Positions 42,612 through 51,955 of a DNA stretch of 64,000 bases are shown here, one piece after another (the stretch's first letter is position 1; the number at the start of each line of letters is the position of its first letter). Below the pieces are notes generated by a model. That model did no database searches, was not told the origin of the DNA, and saw nothing but the letters and a program-made list of their open reading frames with translations. Location: NCBI RefSeq assembly GCF_001403875.1, contig NZ_LN884299.1:1302117-1366116 (forward strand), given 5' to 3'. A program made the position numbers and the translations under genes. The stretch comes from Paenibacillus ihumii (GTDB lineage: Bacteria > Bacillota > Bacilli > Paenibacillales > Paenibacillaceae).

Positions 42612-43709
42612 ATGGGCAAAAATCGCATGGCACCGGATTTCTGGTTAATGTCCAGCATTTTGGGACTGTTGTCTATAGGGCTTGTAATGGTATATAGCGC
42701 GGGCTCCGTTCTCGCTTTTCATGATTACGGCGATTCGTTCTATTTCGTCAAGCGGCAGCTTCTGTTCGCCGTGCTTGGTCTGGTGGCCATGTTCTTCATG
42801 ATGAACCTGGATTACCGCCATCTCCGCAAGTATGCGAAGATCGGCCTGCTGGTCTGCTTCGCCCTGCTCGTCATCGTGCTTGTTCCCGGAATCGGCGTGG
42901 TGCGCGGCGGAGCGAGAAGCTGGCTCGGCATTAGTTCTTTCGGCATTCAGCCCTCCGAGTTCATGAAGCTCGGCATGATTCTGTTTCTCTCTTATTGGCT
43001 TAGCAAGGAAGATTACAAGATTACGATATTTACAAGGGGGCTGCTGCCTCCGCTGGCCGTCATGGGGCTTGCATTCGGTCTTATCATGCTGCAGCCGGAT
43101 TTAGGCACCGGTACGGTCATGATGGGCGCATCTCTGCTGATCGTATTTACCGCTGGGGCGAGAATCAAGCATTTGGCCGGACTGGCCGCGATCGGCGTGA
43201 TCGGTTTCGTCGGACTCATACTAGCTGCGCCGTACCGTCTGCAGCGGATTACCGCTTTTCTTGACCCGTGGTCCGACCCGCTTGGCGCCGGGTATCAAAT
43301 CATTCAATCGCTCTATGCAATCGGTCCTGGCGGACTAGCTGGCCTGGGGCTCGGGATGAGCCGCCAGAAATACAGTTATGTTCCCGAGCCGCAGACGGAT
43401 TTCATTTTTTCTATTCTGGCCGAGGAGCTCGGCTTTATCGGCGGATTGCTGGTTCTTCTTCTGTTTCTTGTATTGGTATGGAGGGGCATGAGAGTGGCGA
43501 TGACAGTAGAAGACAGCTTCGGAAGCTTGCTTGCCGTCGGCATTGTCGGTATGGTAGCTGTACAGGTTGTCATCAATATCGGCGTCGTCATCGGTCTCAT
43601 GCCTGTCACGGGCATCACCCTGCCGCTGATCAGCTACGGAGGCTCGTCGCTTACGCTAATGCTGACAGCGTTAGGTATTTTATTGAACTTATCCCGTTAT
43701 GCGAGGTGA
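42612..43709 (+). CDS. spoVE: SEDS glycosyltransferase SpoVE (FtsW/RodA family)
   Basis: 365 residues, about ten membrane helices. SEDS proteins polymerise lipid II with a partner class B PBP. Motifs: ARSWLGISSFGIQPSEFMKLG, LGTGTVMMGA, and QPEPQTDFIFSILAEELGF-type loop (VPEPQTDF). Sitting between murD and murG it matches B. subtilis spoVE, the cortex partner of SpoVD. Whether it also serves septation cannot be read from the sequence. The ATG at 42612 has AAGAGGTGG 9 bases upstream; the frame is open from 42600. Confidence 0.93.
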   Translation: MGKNRMAPDFWLMSSILGLLSIGLVMVYSAGSVLAFHDYGDSFYFVKRQLLFAVLGLVAMFFMMNLDYRHLRKYAKIGLLVCFALLVIVLVPGIGVVRGGARSWLGISSFGIQPSEFMKLGMILFLSYWLSKEDYKITIFTRGLLPPLAVMGLAFGLIMLQPDLGTGTVMMGASLLIVFTAGARIKHLAGLAAIGVIGFVGLILAAPYRLQRITAFLDPWSDPLGAGYQIIQSLYAIGPGGLAGLGLGMSRQKYSYVPEPQTDFIFSILAEELGFIGGLLVLLLFLVLVWRGMRVAMTVEDSFGSLLAVGIVGMVAVQVVINIGVVIGLMPVTGITLPLISYGGSSLTLMLTALGILLNLSRYAR

Positions 43710-43715
43710 ATATGT

Positions 43716-44834
43716 ATGCGCGTCGTGCTTAGCGGCGGCGGGACGGGAGGGCATATTTATCCCGCTCTGGCAATCGCGAATCAATGCGGTGCGGAATACC
43801 CTGATTCCGAGTTTTTATATATTGGCGGCGAAAGGGGGCTGGAGAGCTCCCTGGTGCCCAAAGAGAATATACCTTTTAAAGCTATTAATATCACCGGCTT
43901 TCGCCGGAAGCTGTCGTTTGACAATGTCAAGACGATTATGCGTTTTCTGAAGGGCGTGCGTACTTCCAAGCGAATGCTGCGTGAATTCAAGCCGGATGTG
44001 GTCATCGGCACGGGAGGCTACGTCTGCGGACCGGTCGTCTATGCGGCGGCTAAGCTAGGCATTCCGAGCATTATTCATGAGCAGAATGCCGTTCCCGGGC
44101 TGACGAACCGCTTCTTGAGCAAATACGTATCGACGGTGGCCGTCAGCTTCGAGGGGTCAGGCGCTGCCTTTCCAGCGGCGAAGAAGATTCTGTATACCGG
44201 AAATCCTCGGGCCACGACTGTTTTTGAGGCGGATAAAAACAAGGGATATGCTTCATTAGGACTCCCTCCGAACAGCCTGATTGTTCTCGTTGTGGGAGGA
44301 AGCCGCGGGGCGAAGGCGATTAACGACGCGATGGTGGACATGTCGCCTTCTGTCAGCAGGCTGGAGCATATTTCTTTTATTTATGTTACCGGTGAAAGCT
44401 ACTATGAAACTACGAAGTCGAATATCCTTGCGAGAGTCGGTGAAATGCCTGGAAATTTACGGGTACTGCCTTATGTGCACAACATGCCTGAGGTGCTGGC
44501 CAGCACCTCGCTGATTGTGAACCGGGCGGGCGCATCCTTCCTGGCGGAGATTACCGCGCTGGGGATTCCGTCTATCCTGATCCCGTCGCCGAACGTAACG
44601 AACAATCATCAGGAGAAGAATGCCAGATCGTTGGAGAAGGCCGGAGCGGCCGAGGTGATTTCCGAGCCGGAGCTTAGCGGCGGCTCATTGTTCGCAGCGA
44701 TCGAACGCATCATGACGGACGGGTCCCTTCACCGATCGATGTCGGCGGCTGCGAGGAAGCTCGGCAAGCCGGAATCGGCACATTTGATCGTGGAGGAAAT
44801 GCGGCGCCTCGTTCGCAGTCAAGGAACACGCTAG
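43716..44834 (+). CDS. murG: Lipid II synthase MurG
   Basis: 372 residues. Adds GlcNAc to lipid I at the inner face of the membrane. The N-terminal G-loop is VVLSGGGTGGHIYPALAIA, the second is VVGGSRGAKAIN, the acceptor region is HEQNAVPGLTNR, and the donor-site region is NRAGASFLAEITALGIPSILIPSP. GTG is not needed: the ATG at 43716 follows GAGGTGA, which overlaps the spoVE stop. Confidence 0.97.
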   Translation: MRVVLSGGGTGGHIYPALAIANQCGAEYPDSEFLYIGGERGLESSLVPKENIPFKAINITGFRRKLSFDNVKTIMRFLKGVRTSKRMLREFKPDVVIGTGGYVCGPVVYAAAKLGIPSIIHEQNAVPGLTNRFLSKYVSTVAVSFEGSGAAFPAAKKILYTGNPRATTVFEADKNKGYASLGLPPNSLIVLVVGGSRGAKAINDAMVDMSPSVSRLEHISFIYVTGESYYETTKSNILARVGEMPGNLRVLPYVHNMPEVLASTSLIVNRAGASFLAEITALGIPSILIPSPNVTNNHQEKNARSLEKAGAAEVISEPELSGGSLFAAIERIMTDGSLHRSMSAAARKLGKPESAHLIVEEMRRLVRSQGTR

Positions 44835-44998
44835 AGCTCTGCCGGAGGCTGGGCCTTTGTCACACTCTTACTTATGGGGGCATAAGATACCATATAAATC
44901 GTGACAATCCATGCGGCGAACGGCAGGAATAACGCTACCCTGCGCCGTTTCCGCGAACCCTGCAGCCGGTGGACGATATTACGGATGGAACCGATCAT
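44831..44998 (-). CDS. Possible small membrane protein antisense to the operon
   Basis: A 55-residue frame on the minus strand starts at ATG 44998 and its stop overlaps the murG stop codon region. It begins with a basic segment (RLQGSRKRRR), followed by one hydrophobic helix (VALFLPFAAWIVTIYMVSY) and a short polar end. The helix follows the positive-inside rule. No clear ribosome site is seen and the direction is against the whole cluster, so the frame may be chance. It lies in the 219-base gap between murG and murB. Confidence 0.3.
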   Translation of the reverse strand: MIGSIRNIVHRLQGSRKRRRVALFLPFAAWIVTIYMVSYAPISKSVTKAQPPAEL

Positions 44999-45053
44999 CG
45001 GACGGCCTGATACCGGACGGGATTCGGCATGTTAGTCAAGGAGGGATTTTCAG
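44835..45053 (+). other. Gap between murG and murB with a small hairpin
   Basis: Nothing is clearly coding on the plus strand. CTTATG/CATAAG (44871-44876 with 44881-44886) around GGGG forms a short hairpin. The same stretch contains CATAAGATA, which fits the sigma-K -10 pattern CATANNNTA, but no matching -35 stands out. Confidence 0.4.
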
Positions 45054-45959
45054 ATGCAGCAGTGGATATCGAAATTGTCGGAGCAGGAAGTAGGCACGGT
45101 CTTGCCCAACGAGCCGATGTCGAAGTACACGACATGGAAAATAGGAGGGCCGGCCGATGCGCTGATCGTCCCGGAAAATAAGCAGCAGCTGGCCAATTTG
45201 ATCCGCCGGCTTTACGAAGAACAGATTCCTTGGTTAATGGTAGGAAAGGGCTCCAACATGCTCGTATCCGATAGGGGCATTAGGGGTGCGGTTATCAAGC
45301 TGGGCAGGGGAATGGAGCAGATCCAATTTCGGGGAACCGAGGTCGAAGCGGGGGGAGGCGCCTCGTTCGTTAGACTGAGCATTATGGCGGGGAAAGAAGG
45401 CATGACCGGACTGGAATTTGCTGGGGGTATTCCAGGAACCGTTGGTGGAGCCGTATATATGAACGCCGGCGCTCACGGGTCTGATGTGTCACGCATATTT
45501 AAATCCGCTGAAATTGTTCTGGAGACGGGTGAGTTGGTAACTTACAATGCTCGGGATATGGAATTTGCATACCGCCATTCCATCCTGCACGGGAGCCGAG
45601 GCGTGGTGGCCAATGCCATCTTCACCCTGGAGGAGGGGGATCGCCTGGAGATCGCGGCTGCCATGGCTACTTATAAGGATCGCCGGCGGAAGACCCAGCC
45701 GCTTCAGCAGCCCTGCGCGGGCAGCGTGTTCCGCAATCCTGCAGGGGATCACGCGGCCAGGCTGATCGAAGCGGCGGGACTCAAGGGGCGGACTATAGGC
45801 GGCGCGCAAATATCCGAGCTGCATGCCAATTTCATTGTCAATACGGGGCAAGCGACAGCAGAGGACGTTCTCGCGCTCATGGAGCTGATCAAAGACACCA
45901 TTGCCACCAAATATGATATCGCTCTGGTGCCTGAGGTTTACTTCGTGGGTGAACGGTAA
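45054..45959 (+). CDS. murB: UDP-N-acetylenolpyruvoylglucosamine reductase MurB
   Basis: 301 residues, type II MurB (no extra loop). FAD-linked reduction of the enolpyruvyl group to give UDP-MurNAc. Motifs: YTTWKIGGPADALIVPEN, LMVGKGSNMLVSDRGIRGAVI (FAD-binding), GIPGTVGGAVYMNAGAHG, GSVFRNPAGDHAARLIEAAGLKG (catalytic Ser in GSVFRNP), and EVYFVGE. The ATG at 45054 has AAGGAGGG upstream. Confidence 0.97.
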   Translation: MQQWISKLSEQEVGTVLPNEPMSKYTTWKIGGPADALIVPENKQQLANLIRRLYEEQIPWLMVGKGSNMLVSDRGIRGAVIKLGRGMEQIQFRGTEVEAGGGASFVRLSIMAGKEGMTGLEFAGGIPGTVGGAVYMNAGAHGSDVSRIFKSAEIVLETGELVTYNARDMEFAYRHSILHGSRGVVANAIFTLEEGDRLEIAAAMATYKDRRRKTQPLQQPCAGSVFRNPAGDHAARLIEAAGLKGRTIGGAQISELHANFIVNTGQATAEDVLALMELIKDTIATKYDIALVPEVYFVGER

Positions 45960-45975
45960 ACTCGGAGGTGATACA

Positions 45976-47256
45976 TTGGACAAATTGGTGATTGAAGGCG
46001 GGAGACCCCTATCAGGAACCATCCAAATCCATGGTGCTAAAAATGCCGCACTGCCTATTTTGGCGGCCAGCCTGCTGTCTGAAGGGGCGGTGCAACTTCG
46101 AAATGTTCCTCGTTTGCTCGATATTGATGTTATGCTTGGCATTTTGAGCCGACTAGGCTGCAAAACGGTTCATAAGGGCGACACCGTCATGGTCGACGCC
46201 AGCGGCGCAGATTCCAGCCATGTGCCGGAGGATTTGATGAAGCAGATGCGCTCTTCCATTTTTCTGATGGGCCCGCTGCTTGCGAGATTCAAGGAGGTAT
46301 GCATATACCAGCCCGGCGGCTGCGCGATCGGTGAACGGAAAATCGATTTGCATTTGCGGGGATTACAGGCTCTTGGAGCCGTTATCGAGGAGCATGATCA
46401 ACAAATATGGTGCAGGGCGAGCAGGCTTGTGGGCAGCGACATCCATCTGGATTTCCCGAGTGTGGGCGCTACGGAAAATATTATGATGGCTGCCGCGCTG
46501 GCTGAAGGCACGACCGTCATTACGAATGCGGCACGGGAGCCCGAAATTCAGGATCTGCAAAATTTCCTTAACGCGATGGGTGCAAGTATTATGGGAGCGG
46601 GTACTGATACGATTACAATAAAGGGTGTAACTCGTCTCTATCCCTGCGATTACGAGATCATTCCCGACCGGATTGTGGCTGGAACGGCGCTGATTGCCGC
46701 GGCTGCAACGAGAGGGACGATTACACTGACGCACTGCAATCCATCCCACCTGGTCTCGCTGCTGCATGTGCTGCGCCGGGCCGGTGTTCAAATCAGTACC
46801 TGCAATGATATAATAACGGTAAGCGGGGTAGGCCGCCTTAAAGCGGTAGAACGGATCGTAACCTCGCCGTACCCTTCCTTTCCCACCGACCTGCAGTCCC
46901 AGGTCATGGTATTGTTATCTTTGGCGGATGGCGTAAGCCTGATGAAAGAGACGGTTTTTGAAGGCCGATTCAAGCATGTCGATGAATTGGTAAGGATGGG
47001 TGCAGATATTTCCGTGGACATGAATGCAGCGATTATCCGCGGCGTGCCGAGATTGTATGGCGCTACTGTGGAAGCGACGGATTTGAGAGCCGGTGCCGCA
47101 CTCGTGATAGCCGGATTGGCCGCGCAAGGCAAGACGGTCGTTGAGCAGGTGTACCATATTGACCGTGGATATGATCGAATAGAAGTGATGTTTCAGCGGC
47201 TGGGAGGCATCGTAAGCCGGGATGCTCCTGTCCTGAAGCAGCTGGATCTAGCCTGA
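45976..47256 (+). CDS. murA: UDP-N-acetylglucosamine 1-carboxyvinyltransferase MurA
   Basis: 426 residues. First committed step of peptidoglycan synthesis. Catalytic Cys116 lies in PGGCAIGERK, so the enzyme should be fosfomycin-sensitive. Family landmarks: IHGAKNAALPILAASLL, PSVGATENIMMAAALAEG, and YPSFPTDLQSQ. The TTG start at 45976 follows GGAGGTG and is 16 bases after murB; the frame is open inside murB from 45901. In B. subtilis the murA genes are elsewhere, so placement here between murB and divIB is a difference. Confidence 0.96.
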   Translation: MDKLVIEGGRPLSGTIQIHGAKNAALPILAASLLSEGAVQLRNVPRLLDIDVMLGILSRLGCKTVHKGDTVMVDASGADSSHVPEDLMKQMRSSIFLMGPLLARFKEVCIYQPGGCAIGERKIDLHLRGLQALGAVIEEHDQQIWCRASRLVGSDIHLDFPSVGATENIMMAAALAEGTTVITNAAREPEIQDLQNFLNAMGASIMGAGTDTITIKGVTRLYPCDYEIIPDRIVAGTALIAAAATRGTITLTHCNPSHLVSLLHVLRRAGVQISTCNDIITVSGVGRLKAVERIVTSPYPSFPTDLQSQVMVLLSLADGVSLMKETVFEGRFKHVDELVRMGADISVDMNAAIIRGVPRLYGATVEATDLRAGAALVIAGLAAQGKTVVEQVYHIDRGYDRIEVMFQRLGGIVSRDAPVLKQLDLA

Positions 47257-47269
47257 TGATGCCTTGAAC

Positions 47270-47292
47270 TATCCCCTCCGCAGGAGGGGATA
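47270..47292 (+). terminator. Hairpin after murA without a T-run
   Basis: TATCCCCTCC pairs perfectly with GGAGGGGATA around GCA. No T-tract follows, so it is a weak terminator at best; it may protect the mRNA end or reduce expression of divIB. Confidence 0.5.
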
Positions 47293-47328
47293 AAGGCTTT
47301 GTACATTACAATATATCGGAGAAATGTT

Positions 47329-48084
47329 ATGTCTAAAGCCAATATGCCAGTGTTGAAGCAACCAAAACCGAAGAAGAGAAGCAGCAAGAAAGTCGCCGGG
47401 ATATTGATTCTGTTGTTCTTGGCTTTGCTCGCGGTGCTTTTTTTTCGTTCCTCGCTGAGTAAAATATCCAGCATTACCTTTGAAGGCAGCTCTTACACGT
47501 CTGATGAGGTGTTGCTGGAAGTCAGCGGCTTGAAGCTAGGCGCTCCGTTCTTCGGGACAAGTTCCGAAACGATTGCCAAGCGGATGACGAAGATTCCATC
47601 CGTCGAGTCGGCGGAGGTGGACAAGTCCTTCCCCGGAGGGATAACGATCCGGATTAAGGAGCACCCGCTCGCAGCTTACGAGCTAAGTGTGGACGAGGGG
47701 TTGAAGGGCCTGCTTGCAAACGGGACTAAAATCCCACTGGGGATCGGCTCCATGCCGATGGAGAGGCCGATCCTGACGGGATGGAAAGATGATGATCCCT
47801 ATTTGGCCAAGCTCTGTGAGGTACTGGCTCAAATTCCGGATGACCAGGTCTCTGATATTTCGGAGATTGTCCCGTCGCCCACCGTGTCCTACCCCGACCG
47901 GGTCAAGCTGTACACGGGCTCTAAATTCGAGGTGGTAACGGCCATTTCTTTGCTCCCGGCAAAGCTGGAATATTTGAACTCTATTCTGGAGTCCCAGGAT
48001 CCCGGCACGCTGACCTTGCTGGAGGCCGACTCATATATCCCTTACGAGCCGGAGGGAGAGCAAAATGACACTACTCATAAGTAA
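47329..48084 (+). CDS. divIB: Cell division protein DivIB/FtsQ
   Basis: 251 residues. A Lys/Arg-rich cytoplasmic start, one helix (ILILLFLALLAVLFF), then a POTRA domain (ISSITFEGSSYTSDEVLLEVSGLKLGAPFF) and the beta domain (MERPILTGWKDDD). It is part of the DivIB-FtsL-DivIC bridge of the divisome. The ATG at 47329 follows CGGAGA; the longer frame from 47299 has no site. Confidence 0.92.
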   Translation: MSKANMPVLKQPKPKKRSSKKVAGILILLFLALLAVLFFRSSLSKISSITFEGSSYTSDEVLLEVSGLKLGAPFFGTSSETIAKRMTKIPSVESAEVDKSFPGGITIRIKEHPLAAYELSVDEGLKGLLANGTKIPLGIGSMPMERPILTGWKDDDPYLAKLCEVLAQIPDDQVSDISEIVPSPTVSYPDRVKLYTGSKFEVVTAISLLPAKLEYLNSILESQDPGTLTLLEADSYIPYEPEGEQNDTTHK

Positions 48085-48149
48085 AAATTAATGGTAAAAT
48101 ACATTTTATGGGCTAGTTTTTACAGTGGCCTTTTTTCTAAATCCACAAC

Positions 48150-48178
48150 TTGGACAAAAAGGACTACAAACCTATTCT
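48150..48178 (+). promoter_or_regulatory. Candidate sigma-A promoter for ftsAZ
   Basis: TTGGAC (48150-48155), 17-base spacer, TATTCT (48173-48178) in the 243-base AT-rich gap before ftsA. A second weak set (TTGAAT at 48258, TAATTA at 48280) is closer to the gene. No clear sigma-H box was found. Confidence 0.5.
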
Positions 48179-48327
48179 ATCGTTACCTTTATCCTACTTT
48201 ATGCAAAAGATGGAATTCAAAAATATTGTAGAAAAAAGAGGGAAAGGTCAAACGGTGTTGAATATGTAAAGAGTGCATTTAATTAGGGTTAAACCAATTT
48301 TGAATGGGAAGCAGGAGGTGCCAGGGC

Positions 48328-49581
48328 TTGAGCAACAATGACATCATTGTTAGTTTGGACATCGGTACATCCAAAGTTCGTGCTATTATTGGGGAAATTA
48401 GTAATGGAACCTTTAATATTATTGGAGTTGGATCTGCCGACTCGGAAGGAATTCGCAAAGGCGCGATTGTAGATATTGACCAAACCGTTCAATCGATCCG
48501 CAGTGCTGTTGATCATGCGGAACGAATGGTAGGTATTCAAATATCGGAAGTATACGTCGGCATTTCGGGTAATCACATCGGACTCCAGACGAGCCATGGG
48601 GTAGTAGCCGTACAGAATGAAGACCGCGAAATCGGGGAAGAGGACATCGATCGCGTGCTGAAAGCCGCGGAAGTGATTGCTCTGCCTCCGGAGCGGGAAA
48701 TTATTGATGTGGTCGCGAAGCAATACGTGGTGGACGGGCTGGAAGGAATCCAAGACCCGCGGGGGATGATCGGGGTTCGCTTGGAAGTCGAGGCTACGAT
48801 CGTTACAGGCGCTAAGACAGCAATACATAATTTGCTTCGGTGCGTTGAGAAGGCGGGATTGAAGGTAAGCGATCTCGTATTGCTGTCCCTTGGAGCAGGT
48901 CAGCTTGCGCTATCCAAGGATGAGAAGACGATGGGCTCCGTGCTGGTAGACATCGGCGCGGGCTCCACCACAATCGCAGTGTTCGAAAGCGGCACAATCA
49001 CAGCGACATCCACGCTTCCGATAGGGGGAGAATTTATAACGAATGACATTGCTTACGGCCTCCGTACGCTGACGGATCAGGCGGAGAAAGTGAAGCTGAA
49101 ATACGGCTGCGCCTCAATCGAGGATTCAGCGGCGGACGTGACGTTCAAGGTTACGAGAATCGGCAGCAATGTGGACAAGGAATTCAGCCAGGAGGATCTG
49201 GCGGCGATCGCTGAGCCTCGCGTCCAGGAAATATTTCAAATGATCCGGCAGGAAGTCAAAAGACTCGGTTACAATGAGCTGCCCGGAGGTTATATACTTA
49301 CGGGAGGAACCGTGTCAATGCCGGGGCTTCTCAAAGTTGCACAAGAGGAATTGGCCGCTTCCGTGCGGGTCGCTGTGCCGGATTATATCGGTGTCCGTGA
49401 TCCCGGCTATACGGGAGGCGTTGGCATATTGTATAAGGTTATCAAGAATATCCGCGTCCGGAATACCGGTAACGGTGGCAAGAAAGCAACTAATCGGAAT
49501 AAACCGGTAGCTGCCCAAGAGAGCGCGAGCAAACCGGGGATTATGGAACGTCTGAAGAGCTTATTCAGTGAATTCATTTAA
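48328..49581 (+). CDS. ftsA: Cell division protein FtsA
   Basis: 417 residues. Actin-like ATPase that tethers FtsZ to the membrane. Motifs: [16 protein letters not shown] (phosphate 1), the 1C domain with [32 protein letters not shown] (phosphate 2), and [12 protein letters not shown] (adenosine). It ends with the amphipathic membrane helix [14 protein letters not shown]. The TTG start at 48328 follows AGGAGGTG; the frame extends to 48304 without a site. Confidence 0.96.
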   Translation: MSNNDIIVSLDIGTSKVRAIIGEISNGTFNIIGVGSADSEGIRKGAIVDIDQTVQSIRSAVDHAERMVGIQISEVYVGISGNHIGLQTSHGVVAVQNEDREIGEEDIDRVLKAAEVIALPPEREIIDVVAKQYVVDGLEGIQDPRGMIGVRLEVEATIVTGAKTAIHNLLRCVEKAGLKVSDLVLLSLGAGQLALSKDEKTMGSVLVDIGAGSTTIAVFESGTITATSTLPIGGEFITNDIAYGLRTLTDQAEKVKLKYGCASIEDSAADVTFKVTRIGSNVDKEFSQEDLAAIAEPRVQEIFQMIRQEVKRLGYNELPGGYILTGGTVSMPGLLKVAQEELAASVRVAVPDYIGVRDPGYTGGVGILYKVIKNIRVRNTGNGGKKATNRNKPVAAQESASKPGIMERLKSLFSEFI

Positions 49582-49631
49582 CTTCAAGATGGACGGGCCA
49601 TCCATGGACAATGAGGGGGAGATGGAAGAGT

Positions 49632-50747
49632 ATGTTGGAATTTGATTTCGAAATGGAGAGTTTGGCTCAAATAAAAGTCATTGGTGTTGGCGGTGGCGGT
49701 AGCAACGCTGTGAACAGAATGATCGAGAACGGGGTGCAGGGCGTCGAGTTCATTACGGTGAATACGGATGCCCAGGCCCTTCATTTAGCTAAGTCCGAGC
49801 ACAAGCTGCAAATCGGGGATAAGCTGACTCGCGGACTTGGAGCAGGGGCGAACCCTGAGGTAGGCAAGAAAGCGGCAGAAGAGTCGCGCGAACTGATTGC
49901 CAATACGCTTAAGGGCGCGGATATGGTGTTCGTAACTGCCGGAATGGGCGGCGGAACGGGAACGGGGGCAGCCCCGGTCATTGCCGAAATCGCTAAAGAG
50001 TGCGGAGCTCTGACTGTAGGCGTGGTTACTCGCCCGTTTACCTTTGAGGGACGCAAGCGCTCATCCCATGCGGAGCATGGCATTGAAGCTTTGAAGGAGA
50101 AGGTAGACACCCTTATCGTGATTCCTAACGATCGCCTCCTTGAAATTGTGGACAAGAAGACGCCGATGCTCGAAGCGTTCCGCGAGGCGGATAATGTGCT
50201 GCGTCAAGCGGTTCAAGGCATTTCCGACCTGATCGCTGTCCCGGGCCTCATCAACCTCGACTTTGCAGACGTGAAGACGATAATGACGGAGCGCGGTTCC
50301 GCCCTGATGGGAATCGGCGAAGCTACAGGCGAGAACCGTGCGGCCGAGGCAGCGCGCAAAGCCATCATGAGTCCCCTGCTTGAGACTTCGATCGAAGGCG
50401 CTCGCGGTGTAATTATGAACATTACAGGCGGATCGAACCTGTCCTTGTATGAAGTCAATGAGGCGGCTGAGATCGTTATTTCTGCTTCTGATCCGGAAGT
50501 GAACATGATATTTGGTGCTATTATCGATGAGAATTTGAAGGAAGAGATCAAGGTAACGGTCATCGCGACCGGATTTGAGCATAAGTCCTCGGCAGCGCCG
50601 GTACGCAAACCAGCTCCGGACGCCGCTGGAACGCCAGAGAACCGCGCGGCCTCTTCCCTGAGACCTTTCGGAAATCAACCGAGCAGCGGTGATCAATTGG
50701 ATATCCCGACCTTTCTTCGCAACCGTTCCCGTCACAATAACGATTAA
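49632..50747 (+). CDS. ftsZ: Cell division protein FtsZ
   Basis: 371 residues. Tubulin-like GTPase that forms the Z ring. GTP motifs: [12 protein letters not shown], and the tubulin signature [14 protein letters not shown] (residues about 104-117). The catalytic loop includes [12 protein letters not shown] variable linker (about 318-350) is followed by the conserved C-terminal peptide DIPTFLRNR that binds FtsA, SepF and EzrA. The ATG at 49632 is preceded by AGGGGGAG. The start from 49611 was rejected because [20 protein letters not shown] is the family start. Confidence 0.98.
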   Translation: MLEFDFEMESLAQIKVIGVGGGGSNAVNRMIENGVQGVEFITVNTDAQALHLAKSEHKLQIGDKLTRGLGAGANPEVGKKAAEESRELIANTLKGADMVFVTAGMGGGTGTGAAPVIAEIAKECGALTVGVVTRPFTFEGRKRSSHAEHGIEALKEKVDTLIVIPNDRLLEIVDKKTPMLEAFREADNVLRQAVQGISDLIAVPGLINLDFADVKTIMTERGSALMGIGEATGENRAAEAARKAIMSPLLETSIEGARGVIMNITGGSNLSLYEVNEAAEIVISASDPEVNMIFGAIIDENLKEEIKVTVIATGFEHKSSAAPVRKPAPDAAGTPENRAASSLRPFGNQPSSGDQLDIPTFLRNRSRHNND

Positions 50748-50772
50748 TTTTGACCAAATCTCCCCAAAATCT

Positions 50773-50811
50773 AAACCTCTGTTCCACAGTATTGTGGAAT
50801 GGAGGTTTTTT
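50773..50811 (+). terminator. Terminator of ftsZ
   Basis: AACCTC..TTCCAC pairs with GTGGAA..GAGGTT around a short loop, then TTTTTT. It separates the division cluster from the spoIIG operon. Confidence 0.9.
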
Positions 50812-50817
50812 GCATTG

Positions 50818-50884
50818 CTCGACAAAACTAGTACTTATCCTCGCCCAATTTTAGACAGACTTTACGACCGCTTCTCATTATACT
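50818..50884 (+). promoter_or_regulatory. Spo0A-type promoter of spoIIGA
   Basis: A -10 TATACT (50879-50884) and a -35-like TAGACA (50852-50857) are spaced 21 bases apart, too far for an ordinary sigma-A promoter. CTCGACAAA (50818-50826) is the complement of an almost perfect Spo0A box (8 of 9 to TTYGACAAA) and TTAGACAGA (50851-50859) is a 7-of-9 match overlapping the -35. The spoIIG promoter of B. subtilis has the same plan: a long spacer and Spo0A boxes. Confidence 0.6.
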
Positions 50885-50969
50885 GATAGCAACTCCTTTG
50901 GCTTAACTTAAGTACGCTCTTCTAGCATACCGGGAAGAAGATTAGGGAGCGCTAGGCAGGTGAAGCAAA

Positions 50970-51938
50970 ATGGTCGTCTATCTCGATCTAATATTCCTGA
51001 TGAATCTGTTGATCGATGCGTGCTTGCTGCTGTTGACAGCGTGGATCAGGAAGCAGCGGGTCAGGGCATGGCGAATCATGGCTTCGTCGGCTGTGGGTGC
51101 TGCTTATGTAGTGATGATGTTTCTCCCGGAACTATCTTTTTTGTTTACTTTCCTCATAAAGTTCCTATTCTCGGTCGTCATGCTATGGATTGCCTTCGGT
51201 TACGCTAGTCTGCAAAACTATTTGCGGAATATGGGAGCCTTTTACATGGTGAATTTTGCAGCTGCCGGCGGGATATTGGGCATTCATTATTTGCTGCAAA
51301 ATTCCGGAGAGGTGTGGAGCGGAATATGGTATTCAGCATCCGGGGGGCTTGGCTTTACGCTTGAAGTGGGCTCATTATTCACGCTCGTTGTTTTCTTTAT
51401 AGTGGTTCTATGGTTCAAAATGGTGGTTTCCTCCCGGCGTTCTCTAGAGCGTGTAGCAAGCTGTCTGGCCGAGGTGGAGGTGCGCATTGATGACACGACG
51501 GTATATTGCACCGGCCTGGTCGATACCGGCAATCAGCTGAAGGATCCGTTGACGAGATGGCCCGTTATGGTCATGGAAGCCTCGCTATGGGATCAGGTGC
51601 TGCCGGAGGATTGGCTGGCCAAGCTAGCTGCAGAGCAAGCGGACAACCTCATTATGGAATGGAGCGACGAAGAATCGTTTCCCTGGAGGGATCGCCTGCG
51701 GCTTGTGCCTTACCGGGGAATTAACAAGGGCTCGCAATTCATGATCGCCCTGAAGCCGGATGAAGTGTCGATTATTCAGGGCGGAAGGGCAACGACGGCG
51801 GCCCGGGTGCTTATCGGATTGGACGGGGGCTGCTTATCTGCGGATGCGGCTTATCGGGCGATTATCCATCCGGTGCTGCTTGAAGACAGCGCTGCAGAGG
51901 CGGAAGGGGATTATCTTGCAGGTACATCAGGATCGTGA
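50970..51938 (+). CDS. spoIIGA: Sporulation sigma-E processing protease SpoIIGA
   Basis: 322 residues. Membrane aspartic protease that removes the pro-sequence of sigma-E in the mother cell. Five hydrophobic segments fill the first 160 residues, and the catalytic Asp185 is in [10 protein letters not shown] (retroviral-type DTG). The C-terminal half forms the soluble protease domain that reacts to SpoIIR. The ATG at 50970 follows GCAGGTG. sigE starts 17 bases after it. Confidence 0.94.
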   Translation: MVVYLDLIFLMNLLIDACLLLLTAWIRKQRVRAWRIMASSAVGAAYVVMMFLPELSFLFTFLIKFLFSVVMLWIAFGYASLQNYLRNMGAFYMVNFAAAGGILGIHYLLQNSGEVWSGIWYSASGGLGFTLEVGSLFTLVVFFIVVLWFKMVVSSRRSLERVASCLAEVEVRIDDTTVYCTGLVDTGNQLKDPLTRWPVMVMEASLWDQVLPEDWLAKLAAEQADNLIMEWSDEESFPWRDRLRLVPYRGINKGSQFMIALKPDEVSIIQGGRATTAARVLIGLDGGCLSADAAYRAIIHPVLLEDSAAEAEGDYLAGTSGS

Positions 51939-51955
51939 TATTAGGAGGAAAAGAA

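Noticed and set aside
44911-45093. A 60-residue plus-strand frame between murG and murB
   Set aside because: It runs into murB in another frame, lacks a ribosome site, and has no recognisable character.
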